Shown: positions 23,446-35,089 of the stretch, piece by piece | Position numbering within the stretch: the stretch's first letter is position 1 | How the letters are laid out: every line of letters starts with the position of its first letter | Origin: Prorocentrum cordatum | Taxonomy: Eukaryota; Sar; Dinophyceae; Prorocentrales; Prorocentraceae | DNA length: 64,000 nt | Direction of reading: 5' to 3' | Assembly: GCA_963575745.1 (NCBI GenBank) | Contig: CAUYUJ010001326.1 | Location: forward strand, 22,501 to 86,500 | Made by a program: the position numbers and the translations under genes | Notes under the pieces: model-generated | What the model saw: the letters and a program-made list of their open reading frames with translations, nothing else | The model's database searches: none | Told to the model about the DNA's origin: nothing

Positions 23446-26014
23446 TTAATCGCTATCGATAAGCTCGGGCGCCTCCGTCTGAGACCTCGGCCAGGACCTC
23501 TCCCACTGCAACTTGGCTACTGAGACGGTCTGTATGCCCCGAAAGCGAAGGAGGCGAGAACTCCCCCCCGCACCAGACTCTCTGGAATCAGGGCCCACGC
23601 GACTGCCAGCCAAAACCTGTCTCTCCACAGACTCGCCGCCAGGGCCCCCCGCAGCAACAGCAGCAGCAGCGCCCCCCACAACGCCCAGCTGAGGACCCAA
23701 AACAGCGTTCATCGCGAGGGTCGGACCAAAGGCAGGGCCCATTCTGGCTTTGCCATGAGCGCGCCCCAGGCACAACGCCCTCTTCAACTGAGACCGCTGG
23801 GTCTTGAGGCCAGGACGCTTGGAACCCTTGCGCGCCTCGCTGAGACCTCGCGCCCAGGCGCGCGCCGAGGCCCCACAAACACTGCATAACAAAAGGTCCG
23901 TTAGGTCCTGGCCTTGGTCGACGACAGAGGCCCGCACCAGCGAGTGGCCCCTGACAACCCAGGGGGCACCAGAGGCAGAGATACAGGTATCATCTACATC
24001 CCCTGGTTCGGCAGACCCATTCACAGCGGGCGGAGGAGGGGGGCTCGGAGCGGGGCGAGAAGCTCAACCCTCAGAGCCAAGGACCAATCTCCGAAAGGCG
24101 GCACACCTACCTTCATCCAACCAGGCCTGAATCAAACCCAGGGGCAAATTCGCATCCAAAACTATGTCCGCAATACCTACGAGATCCTGTGAGTCTGGCT
24201 GTTGCAGCTCTCCAAAAACTTCTTGGCATCTACTCTGCCACTTGACAAGGTCCGAAGCTATCCTTTCACACCCAGAGACAAAGTCTAGGTGATCCTGAGG
24301 AACGTTCCAGAGGCGCGCTCCATTCTTGGCCGACTTATCCGCGAGAGCGTTGCCTTTAATCAGCCATTCCTCATGATCCGAGGCGGCGGCTCCTAGGCCC
24401 CTGCGAGCCTCAACTTCACAAACCGAGGCCAGTCTGCCGATGCCGCTCCACCGATCAACCCACGTGCGACGGTTAGGGTTGGAGGCCGAGAGGGCAAGAC
24501 TAGAATCCGTAGCACAACCCAGCCTGCCTGAACAGTCTGCGTGGACTTCAGCGGGTGGTCTGATGGCCATTCGCTGAACTTAGAGAGCACTCGGGAACCC
24601 CAGTCCCCCCCGTCCCGAGCCGCCTGCCCCGGAGCCGCGTGGAGCGGCACGGCGCCGTGCATGGCGCCGATCAGGCTACCAGCTGGGTCTATCTGAACTA
24701 CCGACCATCCTGCGAGACTGAAACCCTGAAGGCGGGAGTGGAAGGCCGAGCCGTCCACGAAGACCACGAATGCAAATTCCCACCCAGGGAAGACACCAGC
24801 AAGCCGGCGCTGATCCTTCTGAGGCACCTCCTTGCAGGGGAAGCAGAGAAGGGGGGGAAGAGGCATCTGGCCATGATCTCACCAGCTTCCTCTCGCATCT
24901 CCTTTACATACTGAGCGGCCTGTATGACATGCCGCGGGCACTCTGCGCGCCTGACATGAAGACACCTGGGGCAGCCATGATAGCGGTAACACAAGGTACC
25001 TGTCGTGCCACAGTGGGCGCAGGCATCAGACTGAGCCTTACCCTTGGAGTGCAAACGAGCTTGAGGCCAATGGGGTCCACCGACACGGCTCCGAATGGCA
25101 TCAGCACGGTGCTGCGACCAGCTGTCATCAAGGTCCTGATTGACGAGACGAGCGATGGGGGGGCCAACTGAGAGGGAAGACCCAGAGCGCTTGGAGTCTC
25201 TCCATCGCCGCGATGTCCGCAGCCTGTAGCGCCAGAGGCCTGACAAGATCAACAAAGAATGCAAGGGAGAAGTCAGCAAGCTTGAACCCCCGAAGTCCAG
25301 GATGCCAGAGCACATCGGCAGCGGGCAAGGCGCAACCAATCTTGGCGAGAGAGAGCACAGCGGCCTGAGACGGGTCGACCACTCGAGACCAAGGCCTCTC
25401 CTTTTCCAGTAGACAGCGCGCTTCCTGCAAGCAAGCCTGCAGCGGGCCAAATCCTAGCAAGACAGACTGCCCACTCAATGCCCAATGCTTGAGCACGCCA
25501 CAACCCAGGGATCTGCGGTGGCCCCTCTGGGGACGACGCGCAACCTGAGAAAAACCGAAGTGCCTGGTGGAACACGGCCCTCCCCTTCTGAGGGTGGCGA
25601 GCCCGAGAGCGGCAAGCTTCGCGTCAGCTATGCCCGCGACAGCCGCCCCACACACCGCCGTCGCCGTAGGCGAGCCCCCCCGGATCGCGCCGACGCTTGC
25701 CCCCGCTGTCCCCAAGGCAAAAACTCGCGAAGATACAGAGGCAGCTTTGGCCAATCGTTAGTTTTGCTCCGTGACGCTGCGGGCAGCACCACCGTTGGCA
25801 TCCGTGCCAAGAACCCTGCCACTGCTGAGCCTTTGCTCAGAGCTGAGGCCCCACCTCTTGTTGGGGTCATCATCTAAGTCCGCCGAGCTAGTCATGTAAC
25901 CAATTTGTTTTTGTCCCAGTTGACTACCAGCTGTCGGCACTGCAACGCGGCCACTAGATCAGACATGGCTTGTGGGAACTGCTCATGCACGTGTTGACGG
26001 CCTCATATGGCTTG
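23446..26014 (-). pseudogene. LINE pseudogene, segment A: post-RT region, canonical-order RNase H, C-terminal finger
   Basis: Reading from 26014 leftward: a post-palm region (25754-25128, LFVDLVRPLALQAADIAAME style); a Cys/His finger CAHCGTTGTLCYRYHGCPRC (about 24960-25020); an RNase H domain of canonical order with VFVDGSAF (first Asp, about 24765), AVPLHAAPGQAARDGG, VHADCSG (about 24530) and KGNALADKSAKNGA (about 24310); then a distal finger region LLCSVCGASARAWARGLSEA (about 23880). Several frameshifts separate these, so no full protein is possible. Bases 23981-26014 are duplicated at 26545-28532. This is a different LINE family from those at 31-64 kb. Confidence 0.8.
23981..26014. repeat. 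2.0-kb direct duplication, copy A
   Basis: Begins ATACAGGTATCATCTAC and ends CCTCATATGGCTTG; nearly identical to 26545-28532 with point changes and one indel of about 46 bp (present here, absent in copy B). Confidence 0.9.
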
Positions 26015-26544
26015 CCTCAGCCTCTGGGGGGGGTGCCGGGGTGGCTCTGCCGGGGAAGGGGGGGTGGGGGGCGGGGGGGGGGGTGCGAGTTTCCGGCGGA
26101 TGCGATTTTTTTGACACCCCTCACAAGGATCGTGGCCTCCGAAGGGGGTCCGAACTCGAGCACCACCCCTCCCGCACCAAGAGGCTCCGAGGAGGCCTCC
26201 AATAGGCCCCAAGGGGCGCAGAAGAGGCCCCCAAGAAGCCCCAAGAGGCTCCCAAGAGACCCCCAAGAGGCCCTCTAGTGGCCCCAAGAGGCCCAAGAGG
26301 CCCCCAAGAAGCCCCAAGAGGCGCCCAAGAGGCCCCCAGAAGTCCCAGCCAACCACGAGATCCCAACCAGCATCCATGAGGCCTCCGACCCACCACCCAC
26401 GCACTGTGGCGGGATAGGCCGACGGCCACTGGATAAATGCTGAGTGAGAGGAGGGGAAGGAAAAAGAGAGGAGGGACGAGGGCGAAGGAGGATCACATCA
26501 GTCGGAGCGCCCCGGATCGGCGGCACTGGCCGAAGGCCGCTACA
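26015..26544. other. 530-bp unrelated segment between the duplicate copies
   Basis: Contains long G runs (26030-26090), one CACCCCTCACAAGGATCGTG box (26115-26134) like those at 5.8-6.5 and 16.8-17.1 kb, and then AAGAGGCCCCCAAGAAGCCC-type minisatellite units (26170-26340). It has no relation to LINE protein sequence. Confidence 0.75.
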
Positions 26545-28532
26545 ATACAGGTATCATCTACCTCCCCTGGTTCGGCAGACCCATTCACAGCGGGCGGAGG
26601 AGGGGGGCTCGGAGCGGGGCGAGCAGCTCAACCCTCACAGCCAAGGACCAATCTCCGAAAGGCGGCACACCTTCATCCAACCAGGCCTGAATCAAACCCA
26701 AGGCAAATCCGCATCCAAAACTATGTCCGCAATACCTACGAGATCCTGTGAGTCTGGCTGTAGCAGCTCTCCAGAAACTTCTTGGCATCTACTCTGCCAC
26801 TTGACAAGGTCCGAAGCTATCCTTTCACACCCAGAGACAAAGTCTAGGTGATCCTGAGGAACGTTCCAGAGGCGCGCTCCATTCTTGGCCCACTTATCCG
26901 CGAGAGCGTTGCCTTTAATCAGCCATTCCTCATGATCCGAGGCGGCGGCTCCTAGGCCCCTGCGAGCCTCAACTTTACAAACCGAGGCCAGTCTGCCGAC
27001 GCCGCTCCACCGATCAACCCACGTGCGACGGCGAGGGCTGGAGGCCGAGAGGGCAAGACTAGAATCCGTAGCACAACCTAGCCTGCCTGAACAATCTGCG
27101 TGGACTTCCAGCAGGTGGTCTGATGGCCATTCGCTGAACTTAGAGAGCACTCGGGAACCCCAGTCCTCCCCGTCCCGAGCCGCCTGCCCCGGAGCCGCGT
27201 GGAGCGGCACGGCGCCGTGCATGGCGCCGATCAGGTTACCAGCTGGGTCGATCTGAACTACAAACCATCCTGCGCGACTGAAACCCTGCAGGCGGGAGTT
27301 GAAGGCCGAGCCGCCCACGAAGACCACGCCTGCAAATTCCCACACAGGGAAGACACCAGCAAGCCGGAGCTGATCCTCCTGAGGCACCTCCTTGCAGGGG
27401 AAGCAGAGAGAAGGGGGGGAAGAGGCATCTGGCCATGAGCTCACCAGCTTCCTCTCGCATCTCCTTTACATACTGAGCGGCCTGCATGACATGCCGCGGG
27501 CACTCTGCGCGCCGGACATGAAGACACCTGGGGCAATCATGATAGCGGTGACACAAGGTACCTTGGAGTGCAAACGAGCATGAGGCCAATGGGGTCCACC
27601 GACAAGGCTCCGAATGGCAGCAGCACGGTGCTGCGACCAGCTGTCATCAAGGTCCTTATTGACGAGACGAGTGTTGGGGAGGCCAACTGAGAGAAAGACC
27701 CAGAGCGCTTGGAGTCTCTCCATCGCCGCGATGCCCGCAGCCTGCAGCGCCAGAGGCCTGACAAGATCAACAAAGAATGCAAGGGAGAAGTCAGCAGTTT
27801 TGAACTCCCGAAGTCCAGGATGCCAGAGCACATCGGCAGCGGGCAAGGCGCAACCAATCCTGGCGAGAGAGAGCACAGCGGCCTGAGACGGGTCGACCAC
27901 TTGAGACCAAGGCCTCTCCTTTTCCAGTAGACAGCGCGCTTCCTGCAAGCAAGCCTGCAGCGGGCCAAATCCTGGCAAGACAGACTGCCCACTCAGTGCC
28001 CGATGCTTGAACACGCCACAACCCAGGGATCTGCGGTGGCCCCTCTGGGGGCGACGCGCAACCTGAGAAAAACCGAAGTGCCTGGTGGAGCACGGCCCTC
28101 TCTTTCTCAGGGTGGCGAGCCCGAGAGCGGCAAGCTTCGCGTCAGCTATGCCCGCGACAGCCGCCCCACACACCGCCGTCGCCGTAGGAGAGCCCCCCCT
28201 GATCGTGCCGACGCTTGCCCCCGCTGTCCCCATGGCAAAAACTCGCGAAGATACAGAGGCAGCTTTGGCCAATCGTTAGTTTTGCTCCGTGGCGCTGCGG
28301 GCAGCACCACCGTTGGCATCCGTGCCAAGAACCCTGCCACTGCTGAGCCTGTGCTCAGAGCTGAGGCCCCACCTCTGGTTGAGGTCATCATCTAAGTCCG
28401 CCGAGCTAGTCATGTAACCAATTTGTGTTTGTCCCAGTTGACTACCAGCTGTCGGCACTGCAACGCGGCCACTAGATCAGACATGGCTTATTGGAACTGC
28501 TCAAGCACGTGTTGACGGCCTCATATGGCTTG
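26545..28532. repeat. 2.0-kb direct duplication, copy B
   Basis: Same end points as copy A. The segment equivalent to about 25003-25048 of copy A is missing at about 27560, which removes the first Cys pair of the finger and shifts the frame. Confidence 0.9.
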
Positions 28533-29505
28533 TAAAAGGGGATCATCAACTAAATTATGAAACCTGACCGCTGGACATTTACGCTGGAGAGAGACAATCA
28601 CAGCGTGAACTAAAAATCTGGCCAGAGCTAGCGCGCAGCTGCACCCGGCCGCGACAGCGCCATTAGCTCTGAAGGCGTCTGATATGGCAGTCTTCCAGCG
28701 TGCGCGCTTGGGCAGACGATAACCTGCGCAGACACATTGGAGAAGCTGCATCGAGAACCGCGTGGCCAGGCCATCCCGCAGCAAGTCCTCATAAGAAATG
28801 TGCTCGTAATATTGACTTAAATCAAGCAGCCCACTGATGGCGGCAAAGCCTGTGAGCGTCGCAAATCTCTGCATTACGTCATGGACATGGCCTGCCCGAT
28901 CCGAGGTTAAGCCAGCAAGCTCCCAGTTTCTGGCAACCAGTTACCGAAGACGGGACCATATTCTTCCCAAGACCGAGGCCAGGACAATCGGCCGCGCTCA
29001 CAAGGCAGGGACAGAGCTCCAAATCTGCTGGATCCTGCCCCCAACTCAACAAAACATCCAGGAACGCCAGCTTGAAACCATCAGGAAGCCACAGCACCTG
29101 ACGCGGATGCAAGCGACCCCATCCTAGCGCTCACGAGCCAGAGTAGAACGACCAGACTTCATTGAGCTGCGTGATGGTGACCCTCGGAAGAGGCGCCCAG
29201 GGATCCAGCCCACCAGGAACCAGAAGGCCCCGTGGCGGAACCGAGGCCTCAGAAGGCCTGAAGGGGACCACCTCAAGACCCCAGTCCCTAGGAAGAACTT
29301 CACCATTACGCTTGCGAGCGTTCCACAACGGCCCCCACTGTTCGAGCAGCCTGTTGACTGCTTGCTGACCCTCAACAAGAGGCGACGGCAAGACGTCCGC
29401 CTGCAGCTTTAGCCCGAAGCGCCGGCAGCCCCCCCCCTTGACTCTGCAGGCGAGGGAGGCAACCCCATCAAACCAAGAGGAACCCCGAAACCCGCCCCCA
29501 CCATC
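26545..29505 (-). pseudogene. LINE pseudogene, segment B: RT palm through RNase H
   Basis: From 29505 leftward: a fragment LHPRQVLWLPDGFKLAFLD (about 29110-29050) matching the start of the RT fingers; a palm segment LLDLSQYYEHISYEDLL (about 28830-28780, motif A Asp) and VAAGCSCALAL with FHNLVDDPLLQ (motif C read as LVDD, about 28555); an open 268-codon post-RT stretch (28272-27466); then a 250-codon RNase H frame (27444-26692). The first catalytic motif here reads VFVGGSAF, so the Asp seen in segment A is Gly. The other acidic motifs VHADCSG and KGNALADKWAKNGA remain. The distal finger seen at 23.9 kb is absent. In-frame stops and the 46-bp deletion make it non-functional. The right boundary abuts a foldback module. 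Confidence 0.8.
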
Positions 29506-29507
29506 AA

Positions 29508-29571
29508 CTGGGAGCCCGCGGTAAACCGTCAACCTTTCTTACCGCCGGGGGACTCGTAGAGCTTCCTGACA
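29508..29571 (+). repeat. Foldback module, copy 1
   Basis: GCGGTAA...TTACCGC stem with 14-base loop ACCGTCAACCTTTC, then GACTCGTAGAGCTTCC. The first bases are degenerate (GGGAGCCC instead of GGGCGCCG). It marks the junction between the LINE pseudogene and the satellite array. Confidence 0.85.
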
Positions 29572-31318
29572 ATATGTAATGTCGGAAAAAATGCAGAACG
29601 AATAGTTTTTCAGCCCAAGCGATTTCAGACCTCTCGATGCAACAGCCGAACGCCCCCGATGCTTCTCAATTGTCTTCTGTACGAGCTCTGTAGCTCTCCT
29701 ACAGCCCGAGTTACGCGCGTAAATCGACAGCACCTCTCAAGATGACTCGAACAATACGAATAGTTGGCAAACCTAGCTCGAGTATCAGACCGAGTTCAGA
29801 CCTCTGAATGCGACAGGCGGACGCGCCTCTCCGAATCGATTCCTGTGATTACCAGCCCTGCAGCCCCCCTGCAGCCCGAGTTAAGTGCAGAAAACCGACA
29901 GCACCACTCAGGATGACTCGAACAATACGAACAGTTTCGCGGACCTAGTTCGGGCAGCAGACCGAGTTCCGAGCTCTGAATTCGACAGGCGGACGCGCCT
30001 GATGTCTCAGAATCGATGCCTGTGACTACCAGCACTATAGCCACCCTACAGCCCGAGTTAAGTGCAGAAAACCGACGGCACCTCTCAAGATGACTCGAAC
30101 AATACGAATAGTTTCGCGATTCTAGATCGGGCAGCAGACCGAGTTGGGAGCTCTGGATTCAACACACGAACGCAACTGATGATTCAGAATCGGTTTCTCT
30201 AAGTATCAGCTCTGTAGCTGTCCTACAGCTCGAGTTAGGTACAGAAACCGAGAGCGTCTGTCAAGATGACTCGAATAATACGAACAGGTTTACGGACCTA
30301 GCTCAGCTAGCAGACCGAGTTCAGACCTCTGGATGCAACAGACGAACGCGCCTGATCATTCTGACTCGAGAAGGTTGCTTACCAGCTCTGTAGCTGTCCT
30401 CTATCTCGAGTTAAGTACAAAATACCAACAACGCGTATCAAGATGACACGAAACGGCCGATCCCGCCAGTGTGCTTTTTGGCAGTAGAAGCTACCCGATC
30501 AAGCTGAGATTAAGATGGCGAGCGGGAATAAGATCGAATATCACGGGAAAAAATACTAGAGCCCAAACGAATTGAGGAATTTCGAGAACCAAACTGGGCG
30601 CCGGCGGTAAACCGTCAACCTTTCTTACCGCCGGGGGACTCGTAGAGCTTCCTGACAATATATAATGTGGAAAAATGCAGAGAACGAATGGTTTTCCAGC
30701 CCAAGCGATTTCAGATCTCTCGATGCAACAGCCGAACGCCCCCGATGCTTCTGGATTGTCTTCTTTACGAGCTCTGTAGCTCTGCTACAGCCGAGTTACG
30801 CGCGTAAATCGACAGCATCTCTCAAGATGACTCTAACCAAACGAATAGTTTGGCAACCCAGCTCGAGTATCAAACCGAGTTCAGACCTCTGAATGCGACA
30901 GGCGGACGCGTCTGATCTCTGCGAATCCACTCCTGTGATTACCAGCCCTGCAGCCCCCCTACAGCCCGAGTTAAGTGCAGAAAAGAGACAGCGCCTCTCA
31001 GGATGACTCGAACAATACAATAGCTTCGCGGACCTAGTTCGGGCAGCAGACCGAGTTCCGAGCTCTCGATTCGACAGGCGGACGCGCCTGATCTCTTCAA
31101 ATCGATTCCTGTGACCACCAGTACTGTAGCCCCCCCCCCCCCCAGCCCAAGTCACGTGCAGAAAACCGAGAGCACTTCTCAAGATGATTCGAACTATACG
31201 AATAGTTTCGCGATTCTAGATCGGGCAGCAGACCGAGTTCAGAGCTCTCGATTCAACAGACAAATGCGAATGATGATTCTGAATCGGTTTCTGTAAGCAT
31301 CAGCTCTGTAGCTGTCCT
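29572..31318. repeat. 177-bp satellite, block 1
   Basis: The box CGAGTTA(A/C/G)GT(G/A)CAG recurs at 29877, 30054, 30231 and 30407, spacings of 177, 177 and 176 bp. Each monomer holds AAGATGACTCGAA, CAGACCGAGTTCAGA, GGCGGACGCGCCTGAT and the mini-hairpin CTGTAGCTGTCCTACAG. The last monomer is interrupted at 31330 by the LINE. Confidence 0.9.
30594..30656 (+). repeat. Foldback module, copy 2
   Basis: Full consensus: ACTGGGCG, perfect 10-bp stem CCGGCGGTAA/TTACCGCCGG, loop ACCGTCAACCTTTC, then ACTCGTAGAGCTTCC. Confidence 0.9.
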
Positions 31319-31388
31319 ATACTTCGAGTTTTGGTGTTTGGTCAGGCTACACAGGGCGCGTGCGCCCAAGCCTAAGGGCTAGAGCCAG

Positions 31389-34300
31389 TTAAATCCGCCT
31401 CCTCCGCTTTGCAGAGGAAATTTCTTTAACAATGTGCTCCACACCTGTGCACAGGCGCTCGGCAGCAGATAATTCTGCCTCCGTCACGGTGGCACCTACA
31501 TCAAACATGTAGGCTTCTGAGCTCACGAGTGTCCACGGGCCATTCTCTGGAGCAACTTCGATCCAGTGACCTCCTGCAGCACCCTCACTGCTCACTCCAC
31601 CATCCCAGCATCCTCTGATGTATTTGATGTTTGTCCTGTTCTGTTTGATATAGTCGTGCTTGTAAATTCTGTAACAGTTTCCTTCTCTCGCATGGTGTGT
31701 CAGCTCATCAGCATAGGCATTGGCTTCCCTATAGATATGTTTCCAGAAATCCCTACCGTACGTCGGGCATCGTATGTTGTGTTGTTCACTCACGTCATAC
31801 ATGATATTTTGTATCCTGGCGATCCGTTTGGCATACCCACTGTTGTCACAGGCCCAGACTCCCCTCAACCATTGTACGACCGTTTTACTGTCTCCGCACA
31901 TTTCAACAGCGATACCTTCCATCCCAGGGTCCCATATCGTAGTCTGTTCATTAATAACTGCAAGACGTCGGGCCAACTCGTCATCTGTCGGTGTCTTCGC
32001 AAACCCTCCCATCCTCCTCTCCTTACTCCTCCTCACAAACATATCCTCCACTTTGGGTATCTGTGATATGTGTTCCACAAACTCCTCCCAATCCGTCGGT
32101 ACAACGCACGTGTCGTGCCACAGAAGCGACCTCCATTTTTCAAAGGGTGCATGCCAGCTGCTCGCCACGATTCGTGGTCTGCCTCTGAGCCGTCTCGTTC
32201 CCTCTCTCGACATCGTCCGACTTACTGCCGCCAGCATTTCATCCCTCTGCACCGTCCACTCCCCCGATACGTGCAACATGGAGCGCAGCGTCTGCTGCCA
32301 CGATTTGCTATACACAGTGGACGGCATGTGGCACTTATATTGGGATACCTCCACGGCGAATTCAAAGTTGTACCTCACAACTTTCTCCACCAACGTTTTG
32401 AACCCCCCCTCCTTGAACATCTCCCTGGATCTGTTGGTACTGCGATCCCTGAACTCCTCCCACGTTTCCGTCTCTTTTCTATGTAATCCCCGCATTGTGT
32501 TCAAACATCTTCCTGCAAAGCTCCTCAATATGTTCAGCACATGTTCATTACAGCTCCACCCCACACATCCATGGCATATGATCTGTTGAACTCTGCTCTG
32601 ATACCGTCTGAATTTTTCCCTCATGCTCACCGCGCGTGATCGATAGAATTTAATATCAGCATAGAAACACCGCCTGCCTGCATCAATACGGTGCCGCACT
32701 GCATGGAAATCCCTCGGGTTCGTCACAAATTTAACTCCCAGTATGTCGCACTCGCTTTTCCTCGGCAAAACCACCGCCTCCCGTAATTGATCGGGTAGGC
32801 TGGGGTCTCCAGCCCGTGCACAAATATCATCTCCCAGTTCGCAAACTAATGATTGTGGTCCCTACCAGCCCGTCTGAGGGCCATACCAGCCGGTCTGAGG
32901 GCCACGGTCAACATACTCACCATATTCCTCAGCTGATCCGCCGAAGATGCCAGCAGCACCACATTGTCAGCCCATATGTAATGATTGACCAGCGCCTGTT
33001 GTGTCCCCTCGCCTTCCAAACGTACTCCATAATGACATGCTTCCCATGATTCAGCAATAGAGGCCCAAATTGCCTCCAACACAATATTGAAGAGTACTGG
33101 GCCTTCTTTCCCTCCAGTTCGCACCGACTTGTTATACAGGATCTCTTCGCTGCACACATCCTGGAAATCAAAAACTGCTGTGTTTCCAATCATAGGCTCC
33201 ACAATTGCAATAATCAGATCTGTTGGGTATCTCAGATGTTCCATCGCGCGGATCACCATCGAGACAGTGACATGATCAAACGCTTTCTTTATATCCATTA
33301 TTCCCATATGTACCGACTCGCCTTTTCCCCAGAGAGTGGCATGACGTGTCATGTGCAGCAAAGGGGCCGTCATGTGATGAACTTTGTGACTCTTCTAGAA
33401 TCCATATGTCGCCAATTTTTTGATATGTCCATGTTCCTCCACAAGAATAAGAAGGCACGCCATGTACCACTTGCTCATAACACTCAACAGCGATATTGCA
33501 CGAGTCTCCCCAAATGTTTGGATCATGCTCATTTTTGGAATCAACTGCACGCACAACTTTCTCCACGAATCAGGTGACGACTTTTTCTGATCATGTATTT
33601 CTTGAAATGAGTGTCGTATCAATCTCAATGCATTCCAAGGTATTGCTTTGAGAATCTCCGCCACCAGGCCATCAGAGCCCGCTGCGGTGCCGCCCTTCAA
33701 TCGGGCTCGAGCCCCCAGCAACACACCCATAGATATGACCCTGTTCGTAGTTCTGCCCTCTGCCTCCCACTGTGTCCGTAGTCGATGCAACTCTCTCTTT
33801 GCAGCTCCTCCCTCCCCATCACATGTATATGACCGTTGTACGTGTTTGTTGAGCTCCTCCACCCATCTTTGTTTATTTTCTGTCAGTATCCCGTCACACA
33901 GCATTTCCTTGATACACCTACGGGGTCCATGTTTGAGGCCAGTGGAGTCCTTGAGGAGCTGTTCCCGCCTGAACTTTCTTCGGAGTGTTTTTTGACGTCT
34001 CAGTAATTGTTTCCTACGCTCACCGAAGACACCCCTCCTTAACTCCGCTTCAACGTCCACGAGTTGGTCAGGTTTTTTGATTGGTTTAGTATCCGCCCTG
34101 CCCTTTGTATGCCTACACATCGTCGCAGCACTCACAAGCATCTGTCCAACTGTTTGTATATTTATGTCACCCTGTTGGTTCATATGTTGTTGTACCTGCA
34201 CATCGGCCAGTGTACTGAACACATTCGCTGACTCATAATCCTCCGGGGCCCAATTGATGAGGCTCGGGGGCCTGGGTCGCACGAAAGGCTTGCGCACCGA

Positions 34301-35062
34301 CACATGTTTTATCCTCACCCCTACCTTCGCATGGCCACTGTAGCGTGACGCTCGATCCTGTGTAGGATCCACAAATTCCACCGTGCATTCAAATGAGCAG
34401 TTGGTCCGAGCCACCTCGGTACCTGCAAATTGTGTCGGCACAAATACATAGTCCAACACCCTGGAGTAGCTGCTGGTACTCCACGGCCTGTGCGTCACTT
34501 GTCGCACGCCGTAGGTGTTGGCTGCACAAAGACCCCAGTGATTCAGAAAGCGCACGAGCATGTCCCTCCTCTCCTCATGATGTTTCGCCTCCGACCTCAT
34601 CCACACCTCCTCCAATCCTTCTCCCGTGAACCCCAAGAGATTTGGTTCCAGCTCCGTCTGCGCATCTGTCCCCACAAACTGCAATACTTTGGACCCCTGG
34701 TATTGCTCGCTACATAGTTGCATGCATGCACACAGCTTAGCTAGAACGTCACAATATTCATCGAGCCTATCATCTCCCCGCTGCACTGTGGGTAGGTACA
34801 CTGAGGACACAACCACAGATGCAAATTGTACAACAGCAAACCTCTCACCGCACTTACTGTCCGAAATAGTCGCCGCCCATGGGCCCCTGAAGGCCACAGC
34901 AGCTCGTCGGCACACACTAAAACGCACCTGCCACCCACATGCTTCAAATGCTGCCGATGACATGTACTGACACTCCTGCAAGCATAGCACATCATAATGA
35001 CAAAACTCCAGCATTGCTGGCAAAAGCTCGCTATTCCTCATGTTGACATTCCAAGTTGCCAC
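31389..35062 (-). pseudogene. LINE ORF2: AP-type endonuclease, reverse transcriptase, permuted RNase H
   Basis: The endonuclease (exonuclease-endonuclease-phosphatase fold) starts at ATWNVNMRNSELL. It shows the LQECQ glutamate, VGTDAQTEL (GDxN-type), LDYVF and SGHAKVGV, where Gly replaces the catalytic Asp of SDH. RT motifs: GGTAAGSDG, motif A MDIKKAFDHV, motif B RTGGKEGPVLFN, motif C YIWADNVVLL. The C-terminal domain (31892 down to about 31470) has GDSKTVVQW, YREANAYADELTHHARE, CWDGGVSSEG, TVTEAELSAAE: RNase H motifs in permuted order. Three defects: in-frame TAG at 33395-33397 (GF-stop-KSH, where RT families have an Arg or similar residue), a frameshift near 32860 beside a 21-bp tandem duplication, and the SGH change. 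Otherwise collinear over about 1,220 codons, so decay is recent. Confidence 0.85.
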
Positions 35063-35089
35063 CGCGAGCTGAGTGGCAGACTGGCACCG

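Noticed and set aside
31566-32589. Plus-strand frames antisense to the LINE ORF2
   Set aside because: They mirror the coding constraint of the minus-strand RT/RNase H frame and show no domain.
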